IMG/VR virus record: IMGVR_UViG_3300009104_000080
Location: 1-30,634 of that record
DNA from: a virus
Length of the DNA stretch: 30,634 nucleotides
Strand: one strand, 5' to 3'
Position numbers and translations under genes: made by a program. Shown here in pieces: positions 1 through 7,713 of this stretch (position 1 is its first letter; each line of letters begins with the position of its first letter). The notes beneath the pieces are model-generated. The model searched no databases. It was not told the origin of the DNA and worked only from the letters and a program-made list of their open reading frames with translations.

Positions 1-716
1 TAGGTACGGACTTAAAGATTTTCTTTACAGCAAATAACGGCACTAACTGGACTGAAGCGGCTAGTTACGGAACTGCAACCACATATAGTGGAAGTAAGAA
101 GTTAGTTAAGTTAGGTAATACGACTGTTGCAGCAGGAAGCCAGATAGCACTAAAAGCTGAGTGGGCTAATCAGGTGGCTGGAACGGCAACTACTAACTAT
201 TCTGATTCCTACAGTACAGGTAATCGTGGCTCTATTATTACAGTAACAACCAATATGAATACCACAAGAGCCGTCACTAAAATTGTTGATGGGTCAAAAT
301 CAGGCAGTTCAGATGGTTTTTATTTTACTGGCTCACAAACAGTCACTTCAAGTTCTTACATTCGTTTTCAATTATCAGCCGCAAGATGTTTCACAGGTTG
401 TCGAATTTGGAATGATGAAAATAATGATTCTGCTGGACACGGGTATTGGAAATGGCAAGGATCAAATGATGGTACAAACTGGACTGATCTTGGTAGTAGC
501 TTTCAATTAATTAATACTGGTATTCCTAGTACACCCGGTTATGATACTTTTGATGGTGGGTTGGGGAGTAACACTACCAACTATACTTATTATCAAATGG
601 CAGGGGTGTCTGGTACTGCCGATTCTAACTCTAACTGGATGGAGTGGGAATTTGAGTCTGGAACAGCAAGCCCTGGTAAAGAAACTCAACTTCATGGTTG
701 GGCTGTAAATTACTAA
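1..716 (+). CDS. Tail fibre/adhesin, C-terminal part, discoidin-like domain (5' truncated by window)
   Basis: The reading frame is open from base 3 with no start, so the gene begins left of the window; the internal GTG at 174 is not a convincing start because the upstream codons continue the same Gly/Thr/Asn-rich pattern. The C-terminal part resembles an F5/8 type C (discoidin-like) carbohydrate-binding fold: a WKWQGSNDGTNWTDL strand-turn motif, and a late YYQMAGVSG...WMEWEFE segment like the family's closing strands. In phages such modules sit at the end of fibres and bind surface glycans. It precedes two other tail-related genes in the same direction. Virion adhesin is a fair call; the ligand and the full length cannot be seen. 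Confidence 0.7.
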   Translation, partial: GTDLKIFFTANNGTNWTEAASYGTATTYSGSKKLVKLGNTTVAAGSQIALKAEWANQVAGTATTNYSDSYSTGNRGSIITVTTNMNTTRAVTKIVDGSKSGSSDGFYFTGSQTVTSSSYIRFQLSAARCFTGCRIWNDENNDSAGHGYWKWQGSNDGTNWTDLGSSFQLINTGIPSTPGYDTFDGGLGSNTTNYTYYQMAGVSGTADSNSNWMEWEFESGTASPGKETQLHGWAVNY

Positions 717-727
717 GGATATAACAA

Positions 728-1573
728 ATGGCATTATCGAAAATAAATTCAAAAATGCTTCATTCAGCATTACCTTCCCTAGACGGAAGTAGTCTTACTG
801 GTGTGGGTGTAGATGGTATTACATCATCTGCTGATGCAACTGCGATTACTATAGATGCTAATGAAAAAGTTGGATTAGTAACAACCACACCTAATAGTTA
901 CGAGGCAGAAGCTAGTCAATTAGTTGTTGGAACTACTAGTGGTAATAACGGAATATCCATAGCCTCTGGTACTTCAAATGTAGGTAGCATCTACTTTGCA
1001 GACGGAACTACTGGTAATGCAAAATATAGAGGATACATTACTTATACTCACACTACCGACAAGTTTGATTTTGGTACTGGTGCAAATACAAGAATGACCA
1101 TTGACCAGAACGGTAATATAACAAAACCAGCACAACCCTGTTTTCTTGCTTGCTTGACTTCCAACGCTAGTAACGTAACAGGTGCAGGTACTGGGTATTC
1201 AACAGCCGGAAAAACTTTTACTGAAATTTATGATGTTGGTTCAAATTTTTCAAGTGGCACATTTACTGCACCAGTAACAGGCAAATATATTTTGTTTGGC
1301 TCATTCTATTTTGCTAATACAAATACAAATAATAATCAAACTATAATTTATTTTACAACATCAAACAGAAGTTATAACGCTCACCGTTCACACGGCAATA
1401 ATATTTACCCTTATCAGGGGAACTTTACCCATAGTGTAGTCGCAGATATGGACGCGTCAGACACCTTCCATATGACAGTTAATATGTATGGTCATTCCAG
1501 CGATACAGTACACGTTTATGGAACTGGCACTCCTCAAAACGGTACTTTTATGGGAGCCGCATTAATAGCGTAA
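728..1573 (+). CDS. Tail fibre protein with C1q/TNF-like C-terminal head
   Basis: A 281-residue protein with three parts. Residues 1-30 (MALSKINSKML...) are a fibre N-terminus of the type repeated in marine phages. Residues 70-135 are a beta-rich stretch with YRGYITYTHTTDKFDFGTG and TRMTIDQNGN, typical of phage fibre shafts. Residues 138-281 read like a C1q-like jelly roll (FTEIYDV near the start, FTAPVTGKYILFGSFYF in the middle, NGTFMGAALIA at the end). C1q-like domains trimerise and are known as receptor-binding heads in phage fibres. Start is ATG with AAGGATATAACAA upstream. It lies 11 nt after the adhesin and 8 nt before the next gene. Domain call is by pattern only. Confidence 0.7.
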   Translation: MALSKINSKMLHSALPSLDGSSLTGVGVDGITSSADATAITIDANEKVGLVTTTPNSYEAEASQLVVGTTSGNNGISIASGTSNVGSIYFADGTTGNAKYRGYITYTHTTDKFDFGTGANTRMTIDQNGNITKPAQPCFLACLTSNASNVTGAGTGYSTAGKTFTEIYDVGSNFSSGTFTAPVTGKYILFGSFYFANTNTNNNQTIIYFTTSNRSYNAHRSHGNNIYPYQGNFTHSVVADMDASDTFHMTVNMYGHSSDTVHVYGTGTPQNGTFMGAALIA

Positions 1574-1581
1574 GGAAAAAT

Positions 1582-1929
1582 ATGAAACTAACACAAAGAC
1601 AATTAGACGTTCTTAATCACGTTGTTGCAGATGGGCAAGAGTGGGCCGATAACGCAAAAGAAGCACACGTTTTAGCTAAAATTGAGAAATACGAATCAGC
1701 TTATGACGAAGCTGTTGCAAAGGGTAACTACCAAACTCGCAAGCAACGTGATGACGCAGAGGCTAAAGCGGAGCAGGATGCTTATGATAATGCACCTTAT
1801 CCAGAAAAGCGTAGACGATCTTACCCCCCTATAAGCGATCAATTAGATGCGTTATGGAAAGGTGGAACTGCTGCTGATGCGATGAAAGCTAAAGTAAATA
1901 AAGTAAAAACAGATAACCCAAAGGAGTAA
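1582..1929 (+). CDS. Small tail accessory protein with YPxxxDQLDxLW motif
   Basis: A 115-residue, charged, mostly helical protein. Residues 81-95 carry YPPISDQLDALWKGG, a motif seen near the C-terminus of many small phage proteins encoded beside tail fibre genes. These are usually annotated as hypothetical, XkdW-like or fibre-associated. The central part (residues 35-75) is rich in Ala, Lys, Glu and Asp and probably forms a long helix or coiled coil. AAGGAAAAAT precedes the ATG. It shares the higher GC content of the two genes to its left and is clearly unlike the AT-rich genes to its right. A role as fibre chaperone or connector is plausible from position; nothing in the sequence proves it. 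Confidence 0.6.
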   Translation: MKLTQRQLDVLNHVVADGQEWADNAKEAHVLAKIEKYESAYDEAVAKGNYQTRKQRDDAEAKAEQDAYDNAPYPEKRRRSYPPISDQLDALWKGGTAADAMKAKVNKVKTDNPKE

Positions 1930-1932
1930 CGA

Positions 1933-1974
1933 ATGGCTGGATACGTTGGGCGAGGAATAAATTATATTAATTAA
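1933..1974 (+). pseudogene. 13-codon remnant of a structural gene start
   Basis: A good ribosome site (AAGGAGTAACGA) is followed by ATG and only 13 codons, MAGYVGRGINYIN, then TAA and further stops. The peptide reads like the opening residues of a phage virion protein rather than a random ORF. It lies exactly where base composition falls from fairly balanced to extremely AT-rich. The likely explanation is the 5' end of a fibre gene left after recombination or replacement. It could instead be a genuine tiny peptide. Confidence 0.35.
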
Positions 1975-1989
1975 TAATGAGTAAAGTGA

Positions 1990-2616
1990 ATGGTATTAAA
2001 ACCAAATATAAAAAAAGATTTAGGTTATTTAATTATTGAAAATTTATATTCTGATTCTGAATTAAAATTTATCTGGAATGAGATTAAACATATTGATTAT
2101 GTTTTTGATAAAGTTTTTGATGATGAAAAAAAAGAAGAACACAGAAAAACCCATAATGGTACTAATAAGGATGGGATTCCTTTGATGTCGGGTTTCGGTT
2201 TATCTTTAGATACATTTTATTCTAATAGAGAATTTTCATCAATTATATCAGCTAGTAGAAAAATTTTAGATAAAGAAGTAGTGAAAGAAATGATTACCAT
2301 TAATAATGAAAATACTGCTTATGAATTAGTCAATGAAGATTTTACTTTGTTGAATAAATATAAGACAGGAGAAAGTTATAAGAAACATAGAGATTCATCA
2401 AGTTTTAGTTCAATCACTTTTCTTTGTGAATCAGAAATTAAAGATGGTGGTATAAAGTTTAGTGATTATGATGTAACAATACCTTTTAAAAATAATTCTT
2501 GTGTGATTTTTCCTTCAAGGGTTTATCACGAAACAGAAAGTTTTATTTCAAAAACAGAAAGGTATTCAATTGCACAATTTATGAATATTAAATATTTTAT
2601 TAATCGTAATGCATAG
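1990..2616 (+). CDS. 2OG-Fe(II) dioxygenase (prolyl-hydroxylase-like)
   Basis: A 208-residue protein with the double-stranded beta-helix signature of Fe(II)/2-oxoglutarate oxygenases. The metal ligands are visible as H133-x-D135 (KKHRDSSSF) and H180 (PSRVYHE), with R191 (ERYSIAQF) placed to bind the 2OG carboxylate. GGIKFSDYDVTIPFKNNSCVIFP before the distal His is typical of the P4H/2OG-FeII_Oxy_3 type. Such enzymes hydroxylate protein side chains or small molecules; the substrate is unknown. Its start overlaps no other gene, and its end overlaps the next oxygenase by 8 nt, so the two are probably translated together. Composition is much more AT-rich than the genes upstream, suggesting separate acquisition. 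Confidence 0.85.
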   Translation: MVLKPNIKKDLGYLIIENLYSDSELKFIWNEIKHIDYVFDKVFDDEKKEEHRKTHNGTNKDGIPLMSGFGLSLDTFYSNREFSSIISASRKILDKEVVKEMITINNENTAYELVNEDFTLLNKYKTGESYKKHRDSSSFSSITFLCESEIKDGGIKFSDYDVTIPFKNNSCVIFPSRVYHETESFISKTERYSIAQFMNIKYFINRNA

Positions 2617-3175
2617 ATATTATTATTTTGATAGTGTTATCAGTTCGGAAGATTGTGATAGTTTTGTAAATTCTTTTGATGATAAAGAATTTGATTCAGG
2701 ACAAATTAAACTTGATGATACTGGTAATGAAGGTGAAGGAGAAATTCGTAAATCTAAAGTATTATGGATTGATCCAAAGCATATAATGGTCAGAGCTGTT
2801 TGGTCTTATATTTTAGAAGTTAATACTATGATAGATGGTTTTAATTTATTACTTGATGGATATGAACCAAAAGCACAATTAACAAAATATGATAATATAG
2901 GCGATAATTATAGTTGGCATACAGATACTTTTATTAGTAATAATAAGTCTGATTCTATAAGAAAATTATCATTAAGTTTACAATTATCTAAACCAGAAGA
3001 TTATAAAGGATCTGAATTACAATTATTTAATGGTGATAAAGAACCTGAAAAATTACCGATTAATCAAGGAAGTATTGTAATATTTAGGTCTGAGGAATGG
3101 CATAGAGTTACTCAATTATTAGAAGGTGTCAGATATTCACTTGTATTTTGGGGAACAGGACCACGATTAATTTAG
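2609..3175 (+). CDS. 2OG-Fe(II) dioxygenase (PKHD/PiuC-like)
   Basis: A 188-residue oxygenase, distinct from its upstream neighbour. Iron ligands are H104-x-D106 (YSWHTDTF) and H165 (EEWHRV), with R175 (GVRYSLVFW) as the 2OG-binding Arg. RKLSLSLQLS at 118-127 followed by YKGSELQLF matches the PKHD-type (PiuC-like) hydroxylase core. The ATG lies inside the end of the preceding gene (8-nt overlap), so translational coupling is likely. The two enzymes form a small AT-rich cassette between fibre genes and the late promoter at 3210. Family assignment is confident; the target, perhaps a virion protein, is inference from location. Confidence 0.85.
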   Translation: MHRYYYFDSVISSEDCDSFVNSFDDKEFDSGQIKLDDTGNEGEGEIRKSKVLWIDPKHIMVRAVWSYILEVNTMIDGFNLLLDGYEPKAQLTKYDNIGDNYSWHTDTFISNNKSDSIRKLSLSLQLSKPEDYKGSELQLFNGDKEPEKLPINQGSIVIFRSEEWHRVTQLLEGVRYSLVFWGTGPRLI

Positions 3176-3209
3176 AATAAAAAATTAATGATTTTGAGTA
3201 TAAAAGTTT

Positions 3210-3217
3210 TATAAATA
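3210..3217 (+). promoter_or_regulatory. T4-type late promoter TATAAATA
   Basis: Exact match to the T4 late consensus TATAAATA in a short intergenic gap, 28 nt before the ATG at 3246, with a TTAAGGAG ribosome site between. In T4 this element is read by RNA polymerase carrying the gp55 sigma and gp33 with the gp45 clamp. The next exact match at a gene boundary is at 10234, so this one probably drives the whole 3246-10221 block. Confidence 0.75.
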
Positions 3218-3245
3218 TATTAAATAGAGATTAAGGAGAGAAATA

Positions 3246-3650
3246 ATGCCATATTTAGGAGCCGTGCCAGCAACAGCTAGTGTTATAGATGTTATTGATG
3301 GTACAATAGTAGATGCTGATATTCATAATGCAGCTGCTATTGCTTCATCTAAAATTGCTCATGGTACAACAGCAAATAAAATATTAGCTCTTAATAGTTC
3401 TGCACAAATTCCTGCAGTTTCTGGAGCATTATTAACTAATTTGCCCTTGCAAGTTGACGAACCAGCAGCACAAACACCCACAGCTGGACAAACTACTTTT
3501 AATATCACTTATACAGTAGGTAGAATTTTAGTTTTTTTAAACGGTGTTAAGTTATTAAAAGGTACAGATTTTACAGCAACTAATGGTACAACAGTAGTAT
3601 TAACGACTGGTGCAGCTACTACTGATAAAATTGAATTTCTTACATTCTAA
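3246..3650 (+). CDS. Short fibre-like virion protein, paralogue A
   Basis: A 134-residue Ala/Thr/Val-rich protein. The middle contains IPAVSGALLTN, a fibre connector motif. The C-terminal 60 residues (from TAGQTTFNITYTVG through VFLNGVKLLKGTDFTAT to IEFLTF) form a compact beta domain found at the end of many marine phage structural proteins. The next gene is a clear paralogue: about 47 bases around 3474-3520 recur nearly unchanged at 3945-3991. TTAAGGAG precedes the ATG and it is the first gene after the late promoter. It is probably a short fibre or fibre-attachment protein; the exact virion position is not visible. Confidence 0.65.
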   Translation: MPYLGAVPATASVIDVIDGTIVDADIHNAAAIASSKIAHGTTANKILALNSSAQIPAVSGALLTNLPLQVDEPAAQTPTAGQTTFNITYTVGRILVFLNGVKLLKGTDFTATNGTTVVLTTGAATTDKIEFLTF

Positions 3651-3671
3651 ATTTATTAACGGAGTAAAGTT

Positions 3672-4127
3672 ATGGCTCTTAGTAGAATAAAAACTGGTGG
3701 CATTGAAGATGGTACAATTCAAGATGTAGATATTAATGATGTCGCGACAACTAAACTTACAGGACTTGTCCAGTCAGCAAATTTAGATGCTAGTAATCTT
3801 GGAAGTGGAACCGTTCCGGATGCACGTTTAAATATTGGAACTGGTGCTGGTCAATTAATTCAACTTGATGGTTCTGGTAGATTACCAGCGGTTTCAGGAG
3901 CATTATTAACTAATGTAGGTTTAGCTTATTCTGAATCAGTAGTTACACCCACAGCAGGACAAACTACTTTTAATATTAATTATACTGTAGGAAAAATTCA
4001 AATATTTTTAAACGGGGTTAAACTAGTAGTTGGAACAGACGTAACGGCAACGACAGGTACAACTGTTGTATTTCCTGCTTCACCGGCTTTAACAACAAAT
4101 GATACAGTATCACTTTGTACTTTCTAA
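3672..4127 (+). CDS. Short fibre-like virion protein, paralogue B
   Basis: A 151-residue protein. The N-terminus (MALSRIKTGGIEDGTIQDVDIND) and GSGTVPDARLNIG are standard marine-phage fibre elements. The rest matches the preceding gene: AVSGALLTN, then TAGQTTFNINYTVGKIQIFLNG and a final VSLCTF. The pair therefore shares a C-terminal beta domain with a different front part, the usual result of fibre module shuffling. ACGGAGTAAAGTT precedes the ATG. A virion protein co-expressed with its neighbours is likely; function beyond that is unknown. Confidence 0.65.
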   Translation: MALSRIKTGGIEDGTIQDVDINDVATTKLTGLVQSANLDASNLGSGTVPDARLNIGTGAGQLIQLDGSGRLPAVSGALLTNVGLAYSESVVTPTAGQTTFNINYTVGKIQIFLNGVKLVVGTDVTATTGTTVVFPASPALTTNDTVSLCTF

Positions 4128-4139
4128 GGGAGAACACAC

Positions 4140-5159
4140 ATGACTTTAGCTACATTTGAAACTCCAGAAGTTGGCGCTATAAATTGTCCGGGTGCTACGG
4201 AAGATCAGCACAAGGCAAAAGAATGTGATAATTATGATTTTATCACAACTGCTGATCCAACAAAAATGCAAAAGGCAAGAGAAAATAAAGTTTCGGATAC
4301 AGTAAAAACGGAAGATAAATATTTAAATGGAAAACATGACTTAGAAGGTCATATGAAAATTACTCAAAATTGGACAACTCCAATTGGTGAGTTAGATATT
4401 AAATTGCCAGAAGAAATGAGATTAGGTTTAATTCGTTTTGTTGCTTCCCGTGGTTATTGTACAACAATGGGTACTCATAAGAAAACTCAAACACCTGAGT
4501 TTGAACGAAATCATTATAATCTTTTTGATTATGGTAAAGATGATCCTGAAGGAGAACATATTAGTTCATTTGAAAAAATTTCATCTGAGATTATTCGATA
4601 TTACTTAGCAAATTCTTATGATCTTTCATCTGCAGACGATTTAAGAATTGAGGCAAGAGGATTTGGTAATATGCAGACCTATGGCCGTAGAACATATCCT
4701 CATTATCATCATGGTTTTGATGGTGTGTTTATTCATTACTTAACAGTTGGTGATGAATTTCAAATAAAAGAATTTAGTGATAATCCAAGTGATACGGAAT
4801 TAGCAATGATTCCCGCTGGATCAACTGTTGATCGTATAGAACCCGAAGAAGATCATGGAAAAATTAAAGCTACATTTAATTTAGATGAAGATGATTTACC
4901 TTGTGATGGTTCGGGTAATTTGATTTTATGTGATCCTAGACCTGCTATTAATTATCCTTATTGTAATAAAGCTATTGCGTGGGAACCTAAAGTAGGAACG
5001 ACTTTATTACATCCTGCTTATGTTTGGCATGAAAGTAATCATTTTACAGGTAAGGGAATAAGAGCATCTATTGTAATTAATTATCGAGTTTTAACTAGGA
5101 ATAATTCTGATCTTCTTAAACCACTTAGTAACGTAGATGAACAAGGAAATTTTAGATGA
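4140..5159 (+). CDS. 2OG-Fe(II) oxygenase, 2OG-FeII_Oxy_5-like, copy 1
   Basis: A 339-residue protein. The C-terminal half holds the oxygenase core: H188-x-H190 in [21 protein letters not shown] at 263-269, then [16 protein letters not shown] with H297 and R308 ([10 protein letters not shown]). This order (HxH, DPR, G.lllhP...H, R..i..N) fits the TIGR02466/2OG-FeII_Oxy_5 family of putative oxygenases. Residues 1-60 are a polar extension absent from the shorter paralogue at 7714, as is an insert around 205-255. The next gene starts at its stop codon (ATGA overlap), tying it to the Cys-rich fibre genes. Hydroxylation of the fibre proteins is a reasonable hypothesis, not shown. Confidence 0.75.
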   Translation: MTLATFETPEVGAINCPGATEDQHKAKECDNYDFITTADPTKMQKARENKVSDTVKTEDKYLNGKHDLEGHMKITQNWTTPIGELDIKLPEEMRLGLIRFVASRGYCTTMGTHKKTQTPEFERNHYNLFDYGKDDPEGEHISSFEKISSEIIRYYLANSYDLSSADDLRIEARGFGNMQTYGRRTYPHYHHGFDGVFIHYLTVGDEFQIKEFSDNPSDTELAMIPAGSTVDRIEPEEDHGKIKATFNLDEDDLPCDGSGNLILCDPRPAINYPYCNKAIAWEPKVGTTLLHPAYVWHESNHFTGKGIRASIVINYRVLTRNNSDLLKPLSNVDEQGNFR

Positions 5160-5584
5160 GTAGAGCAAGATTGTTAGCAGATTTATTAGAAACAGATGGG
5201 GATGTTAAATCGACTCATTTGGATAATGTGCCTCCGGCTGATTGGTCAAATTTATTAAATAAACCAACTTTAGCAGCTTCTGCAACGACAGATACTACTA
5301 ATGCCGACAACATTACATCCGGAACAATTCCTCTTGCACGTTTAGGATCGGGAACTCCATCTAGTTCAACACAGTTAAGAGGTGATGGTGCATGGGCAAC
5401 AAATTGTACTAATCATGGTAATTGTACAACAGATGGAAAAACGAGATGTTCTAATTGTGATGGATTTATTAAAACCGCAAATTGTCAAGTAGGCTCATCT
5501 TACAATTTATATATTTCTGGTACAGAAATAAAAGCTACTAGTTCAAATTGTAATTGTAATTGTGCTTGCGCTTGTAACTGTTAA
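5156..5584 (+). CDS. Fibre-like protein with Cys-X-Cys tail, paralogue 1
   Basis: A 142-residue protein. Residues 1-65 are a standard marine-phage fibre N-terminus ([43 protein letters not shown]). Residues 84-101 hold a spaced cluster C84-x5-C90-x7-C98-x2-C101 ending in NCDG, like a metal knuckle. A short beta stretch follows, then the protein ends NCNCNCACACNC with Cys at 132, 134, 136, 138, 140 and 142: eleven cysteines in the C-terminal 60 residues. The ATG overlaps the stop of the oxygenase upstream. Two further copies follow. Alternating Cys could bind Fe/Zn at a trimeric fibre tip, form disulphides, or be the substrate of the nearby radical SAM enzyme; all three are inference. Confidence 0.75.
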   Translation: MSRARLLADLLETDGDVKSTHLDNVPPADWSNLLNKPTLAASATTDTTNADNITSGTIPLARLGSGTPSSSTQLRGDGAWATNCTNHGNCTTDGKTRCSNCDGFIKTANCQVGSSYNLYISGTEIKATSSNCNCNCACACNC

Positions 5585-5593
5585 GGAGATACT

Positions 5594-6019
5594 ATGTCAC
5601 AAAATAGATTAATTGCTGATTTAATAGATAGTGGTGGTGATGTAAAATTAACCCATTTAGATAATGTTCCAGAAGCTGATTGGAATACTTTAACAGGAAA
5701 ACCAACTTTAGCAGCTTCTGCTACTACGGATACTACGGATGCCTCAAACATTAGTTCGGGAAGTTTGTCTATGACAAGAATTAAACAAGGAGGTTCACAC
5801 ACTAATTATTTACGAGGTGATAATACTTTCGTAACTAACTGTACTAATCATGCAAATTGTACAACGAATGGAAAAGCAAATTGTGCAAATTGTGATGGTA
5901 CTGCAAAAACAGCTTCTGGTAGTGTTGGATTTAGTGGTTATCTTATAATGACCGGACAGAACATTTCACTACAAGGTGGTAATTGTAATTGCAATTGTGC
6001 CTGTGCATGTAATTGTTAA
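5594..6019 (+). CDS. Fibre-like protein with Cys-X-Cys tail, paralogue 2
   Basis: A 141-residue paralogue of the preceding gene, with the same fibre N-terminus through [21 protein letters not shown]. The same Cys spacing recurs (C83-x5-C89-x7-C97-x2-C100, then DG). The tail NCNCNCACACNC puts Cys at 131, 133, 135, 137, 139 and 141. The middle (residues 105-128, SGSVGFSGYLIMTGQNISLQ) differs and looks like a beta strand pair that could vary the exposed surface. Its stop codon and ribosome site merge (TTAAGGAGATACT precedes this ATG, 9 nt after the previous gene). Tight repetition of both ends with a variable middle suggests duplication and diversification. Confidence 0.75.
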   Translation: MSQNRLIADLIDSGGDVKLTHLDNVPEADWNTLTGKPTLAASATTDTTDASNISSGSLSMTRIKQGGSHTNYLRGDNTFVTNCTNHANCTTNGKANCANCDGTAKTASGSVGFSGYLIMTGQNISLQGGNCNCNCACACNC

Positions 6020-6028
6020 GGAGATAAT

Positions 6029-6517
6029 ATGTCAAAAGCAAGACATTTAGCAGATTTATTAGAATCAGATGGAGATGTTGTTACTGGAGGATTAGACAAT
6101 GCTCCAGACAGAGATTGGAATACTTTATTAAATAAACCAACTCTTGCTGCCTCTGCTACTACGGATACTACTAATGCATCTAACATAAGCAGTGGAATAA
6201 TTCCGAATGGTCGGTTAGGTTTAAATGGTGGTACAGCCAACAGTACAACTTTTTTAAGAGGTGATGGGCAATGGGTAACTAACTGTACAAATCATCCAAA
6301 TTGTAGTACCAATGGACAAGCTCGTTGTTCTAATTGTGATGGTACAATTAAATCAGCCTCAGGAAGTGCCAGTATGGCTAATTGTAACGGAAATAATGCC
6401 TGTGCTTGTGGTTCTTCTGCTGCATCATTATCTTATAGTGGAACAGCAGTAACACTTTCTGGAAATAATGCTAACTGTAATTGTGCCTGTGCATGCGCCT
6501 GTGCTTGCAATTGTTAA
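6029..6517 (+). CDS. Fibre-like protein with Cys-X-Cys tail, paralogue 3 (longest)
   Basis: A 162-residue third copy, with the same N-terminus and the conserved cluster C86-x5-C92-x7-C100-x2-C103. It gains a second Cys island (C119, C125, C127 in ANCNGNNACACG) and a longer tail, Cys at 150, 152, 154, 156, 158, 160 and 162, for fourteen cysteines in all. The alternation is almost purely Cys-Asn and Cys-Ala. It is preceded by TTAAGGAGATAAT 9 nt after paralogue 2. The expansion and contraction of the CX unit between copies suggests slippage in the TGT/TGC-rich 3' end. No other protein in the window is similarly cysteine-rich. Confidence 0.75.
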   Translation: MSKARHLADLLESDGDVVTGGLDNAPDRDWNTLLNKPTLAASATTDTTNASNISSGIIPNGRLGLNGGTANSTTFLRGDGQWVTNCTNHPNCSTNGQARCSNCDGTIKSASGSASMANCNGNNACACGSSAASLSYSGTAVTLSGNNANCNCACACACACNC

Positions 6518-6536
6518 TTAATTAAAGGAGAATAAA

Positions 6537-7667
6537 ATGTTTAGAAAAACATATGATAGTCTTTCAACCGCGGTTCATGTTGAATTTCTGCTTGATAAAG
6601 ATAAAGCATGCATAAAGACTTGGTTAGAAGTTAATAAAAGAGTATGGGACATACAGCAAGAATTTAAAGATAAATTTGAGGATGGATGGAAATATTCTGC
6701 AACAGGTAATTCTGGATGGTCAGATGTACAACCAGGTATTAACCCTTGGAGTTTAGATATGATTCGAGATAAAAAAGATTATGATGGTAATCCAGTTACC
6801 GTAAAACATATCGAAAGATCACTTGATATTCCTAAAAGTCCTTCAATAGGTGAATGGCCAGCAGAAGTTTCTGGTATCTATCATAAATATTTGCCAGCGG
6901 GTAGAATTATGGGACAAACTGTAATGGGTGAACAGTTTTTACCTAATATGCCAGAGAGATATCGTAGTGATTATATTGATCGTTTAACTGGAAAATATTT
7001 TATGGGTACTTCCTTTGCATGGTTAGATTTAACTGATCCATCAATTTTTAGTGGAGAGAAAGATGATGCTGCTTGTTGGGTAATCGGTATTGACTATGAA
7101 GGTAATGCAAGACCTGCATTTAATTCAGTACCAAGAGAAAAAGATACTAAAGCACATCCATTAAGAGCTTCTCGACATGCAGGTAGACCAGCATGTTTAT
7201 TTGTATATCAACCTTTTAGTGATGTACCTTTTGATGAATGTTCAATTACATTGAAATATAATAAAGGGTATGGTTTTAGTACTAATGCAAAAGCTGATTG
7301 GGTTGATGGTACAAATGAAAAAGAAATGTTTGCAACATCTGGAAAAGATTATAATTATGTAGGTCAAATGTATGAAGCTTTTCCAAAATTTATAGTTACA
7401 TCAGGTGGAAATAATATCGCAGCAGACGGAACTGATACAGTCGAATTTAAAATGGTTGATAATGATGGCAAAACTATTGAAAAAGATATTCAATTATTTT
7501 TAGAAGCAACTGGTGGATATTTACCGAAACAAAGATTAACCACTAATAAAGGTGTAGGTACTTTTAAAGTTACAGCCTTAGGTCTTACTTCAGGTGAAAA
7601 ATTTAAAGTAAAAATTGGATTTCGTAATTATACTGGTGTTGCTGATGTTGATTATACAGTAGATTAA
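6537..7667 (+). CDS. Unknown protein with C-terminal Ig-like domain
   Basis: A 376-residue protein I do not recognise. Residues 1-280 are a mixed, Trp- and Tyr-rich globular region with no signal peptide or membrane segment. Notable stretches are WSLDMIRDKKDYDGNPV, GTSFAWLDLTDPS and ACWVIGIDYEGNARPAF. The last 95 residues (from PKFIVTSGGNNIAADGTDTVEF to VDYTVD) look like a bacterial Ig-like (invasin/Big) domain, common on phage virions. AAAGGAGAATAAA gives a strong ribosome site. It sits between the Cys-tailed fibre genes and the second oxygenase, so it may be part of the same fibre or its maturation. The N-terminal region could be enzymatic or structural; I see no catalytic motif. Confidence 0.55.
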   Translation: MFRKTYDSLSTAVHVEFLLDKDKACIKTWLEVNKRVWDIQQEFKDKFEDGWKYSATGNSGWSDVQPGINPWSLDMIRDKKDYDGNPVTVKHIERSLDIPKSPSIGEWPAEVSGIYHKYLPAGRIMGQTVMGEQFLPNMPERYRSDYIDRLTGKYFMGTSFAWLDLTDPSIFSGEKDDAACWVIGIDYEGNARPAFNSVPREKDTKAHPLRASRHAGRPACLFVYQPFSDVPFDECSITLKYNKGYGFSTNAKADWVDGTNEKEMFATSGKDYNYVGQMYEAFPKFIVTSGGNNIAADGTDTVEFKMVDNDGKTIEKDIQLFLEATGGYLPKQRLTTNKGVGTFKVTALGLTSGEKFKVKIGFRNYTGVADVDYTVD

Positions 7668-7713
7668 ATTCTACAAGGGGATTAATATTAATCATTAACT
7701 AATTGAGGACTTT

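Noticed and set aside
174-716. GTG at 174 as the start of the first gene
   Set aside because: The same frame is open to the left edge with similar composition and no ribosome site at 174.
5581-6240. Minus-strand ORFs opposite the Cys-tailed fibre genes
   Set aside because: They mirror the conserved fibre N-terminus in each copy and have no start signals.
5390-6270. RGD tripeptides in the fibre paralogues, as in integrin binding
   Set aside because: Part of the common phage fibre text (LRGDGxW), not conserved as a binding loop and with no expected integrin target.
7680-7693. Perfect palindrome GATTAATATTAATC before the second Oxy_5 gene
   Set aside because: Made only of AT-rich text in a short gap; palindromes of this kind are expected by chance here and no second copy was seen.
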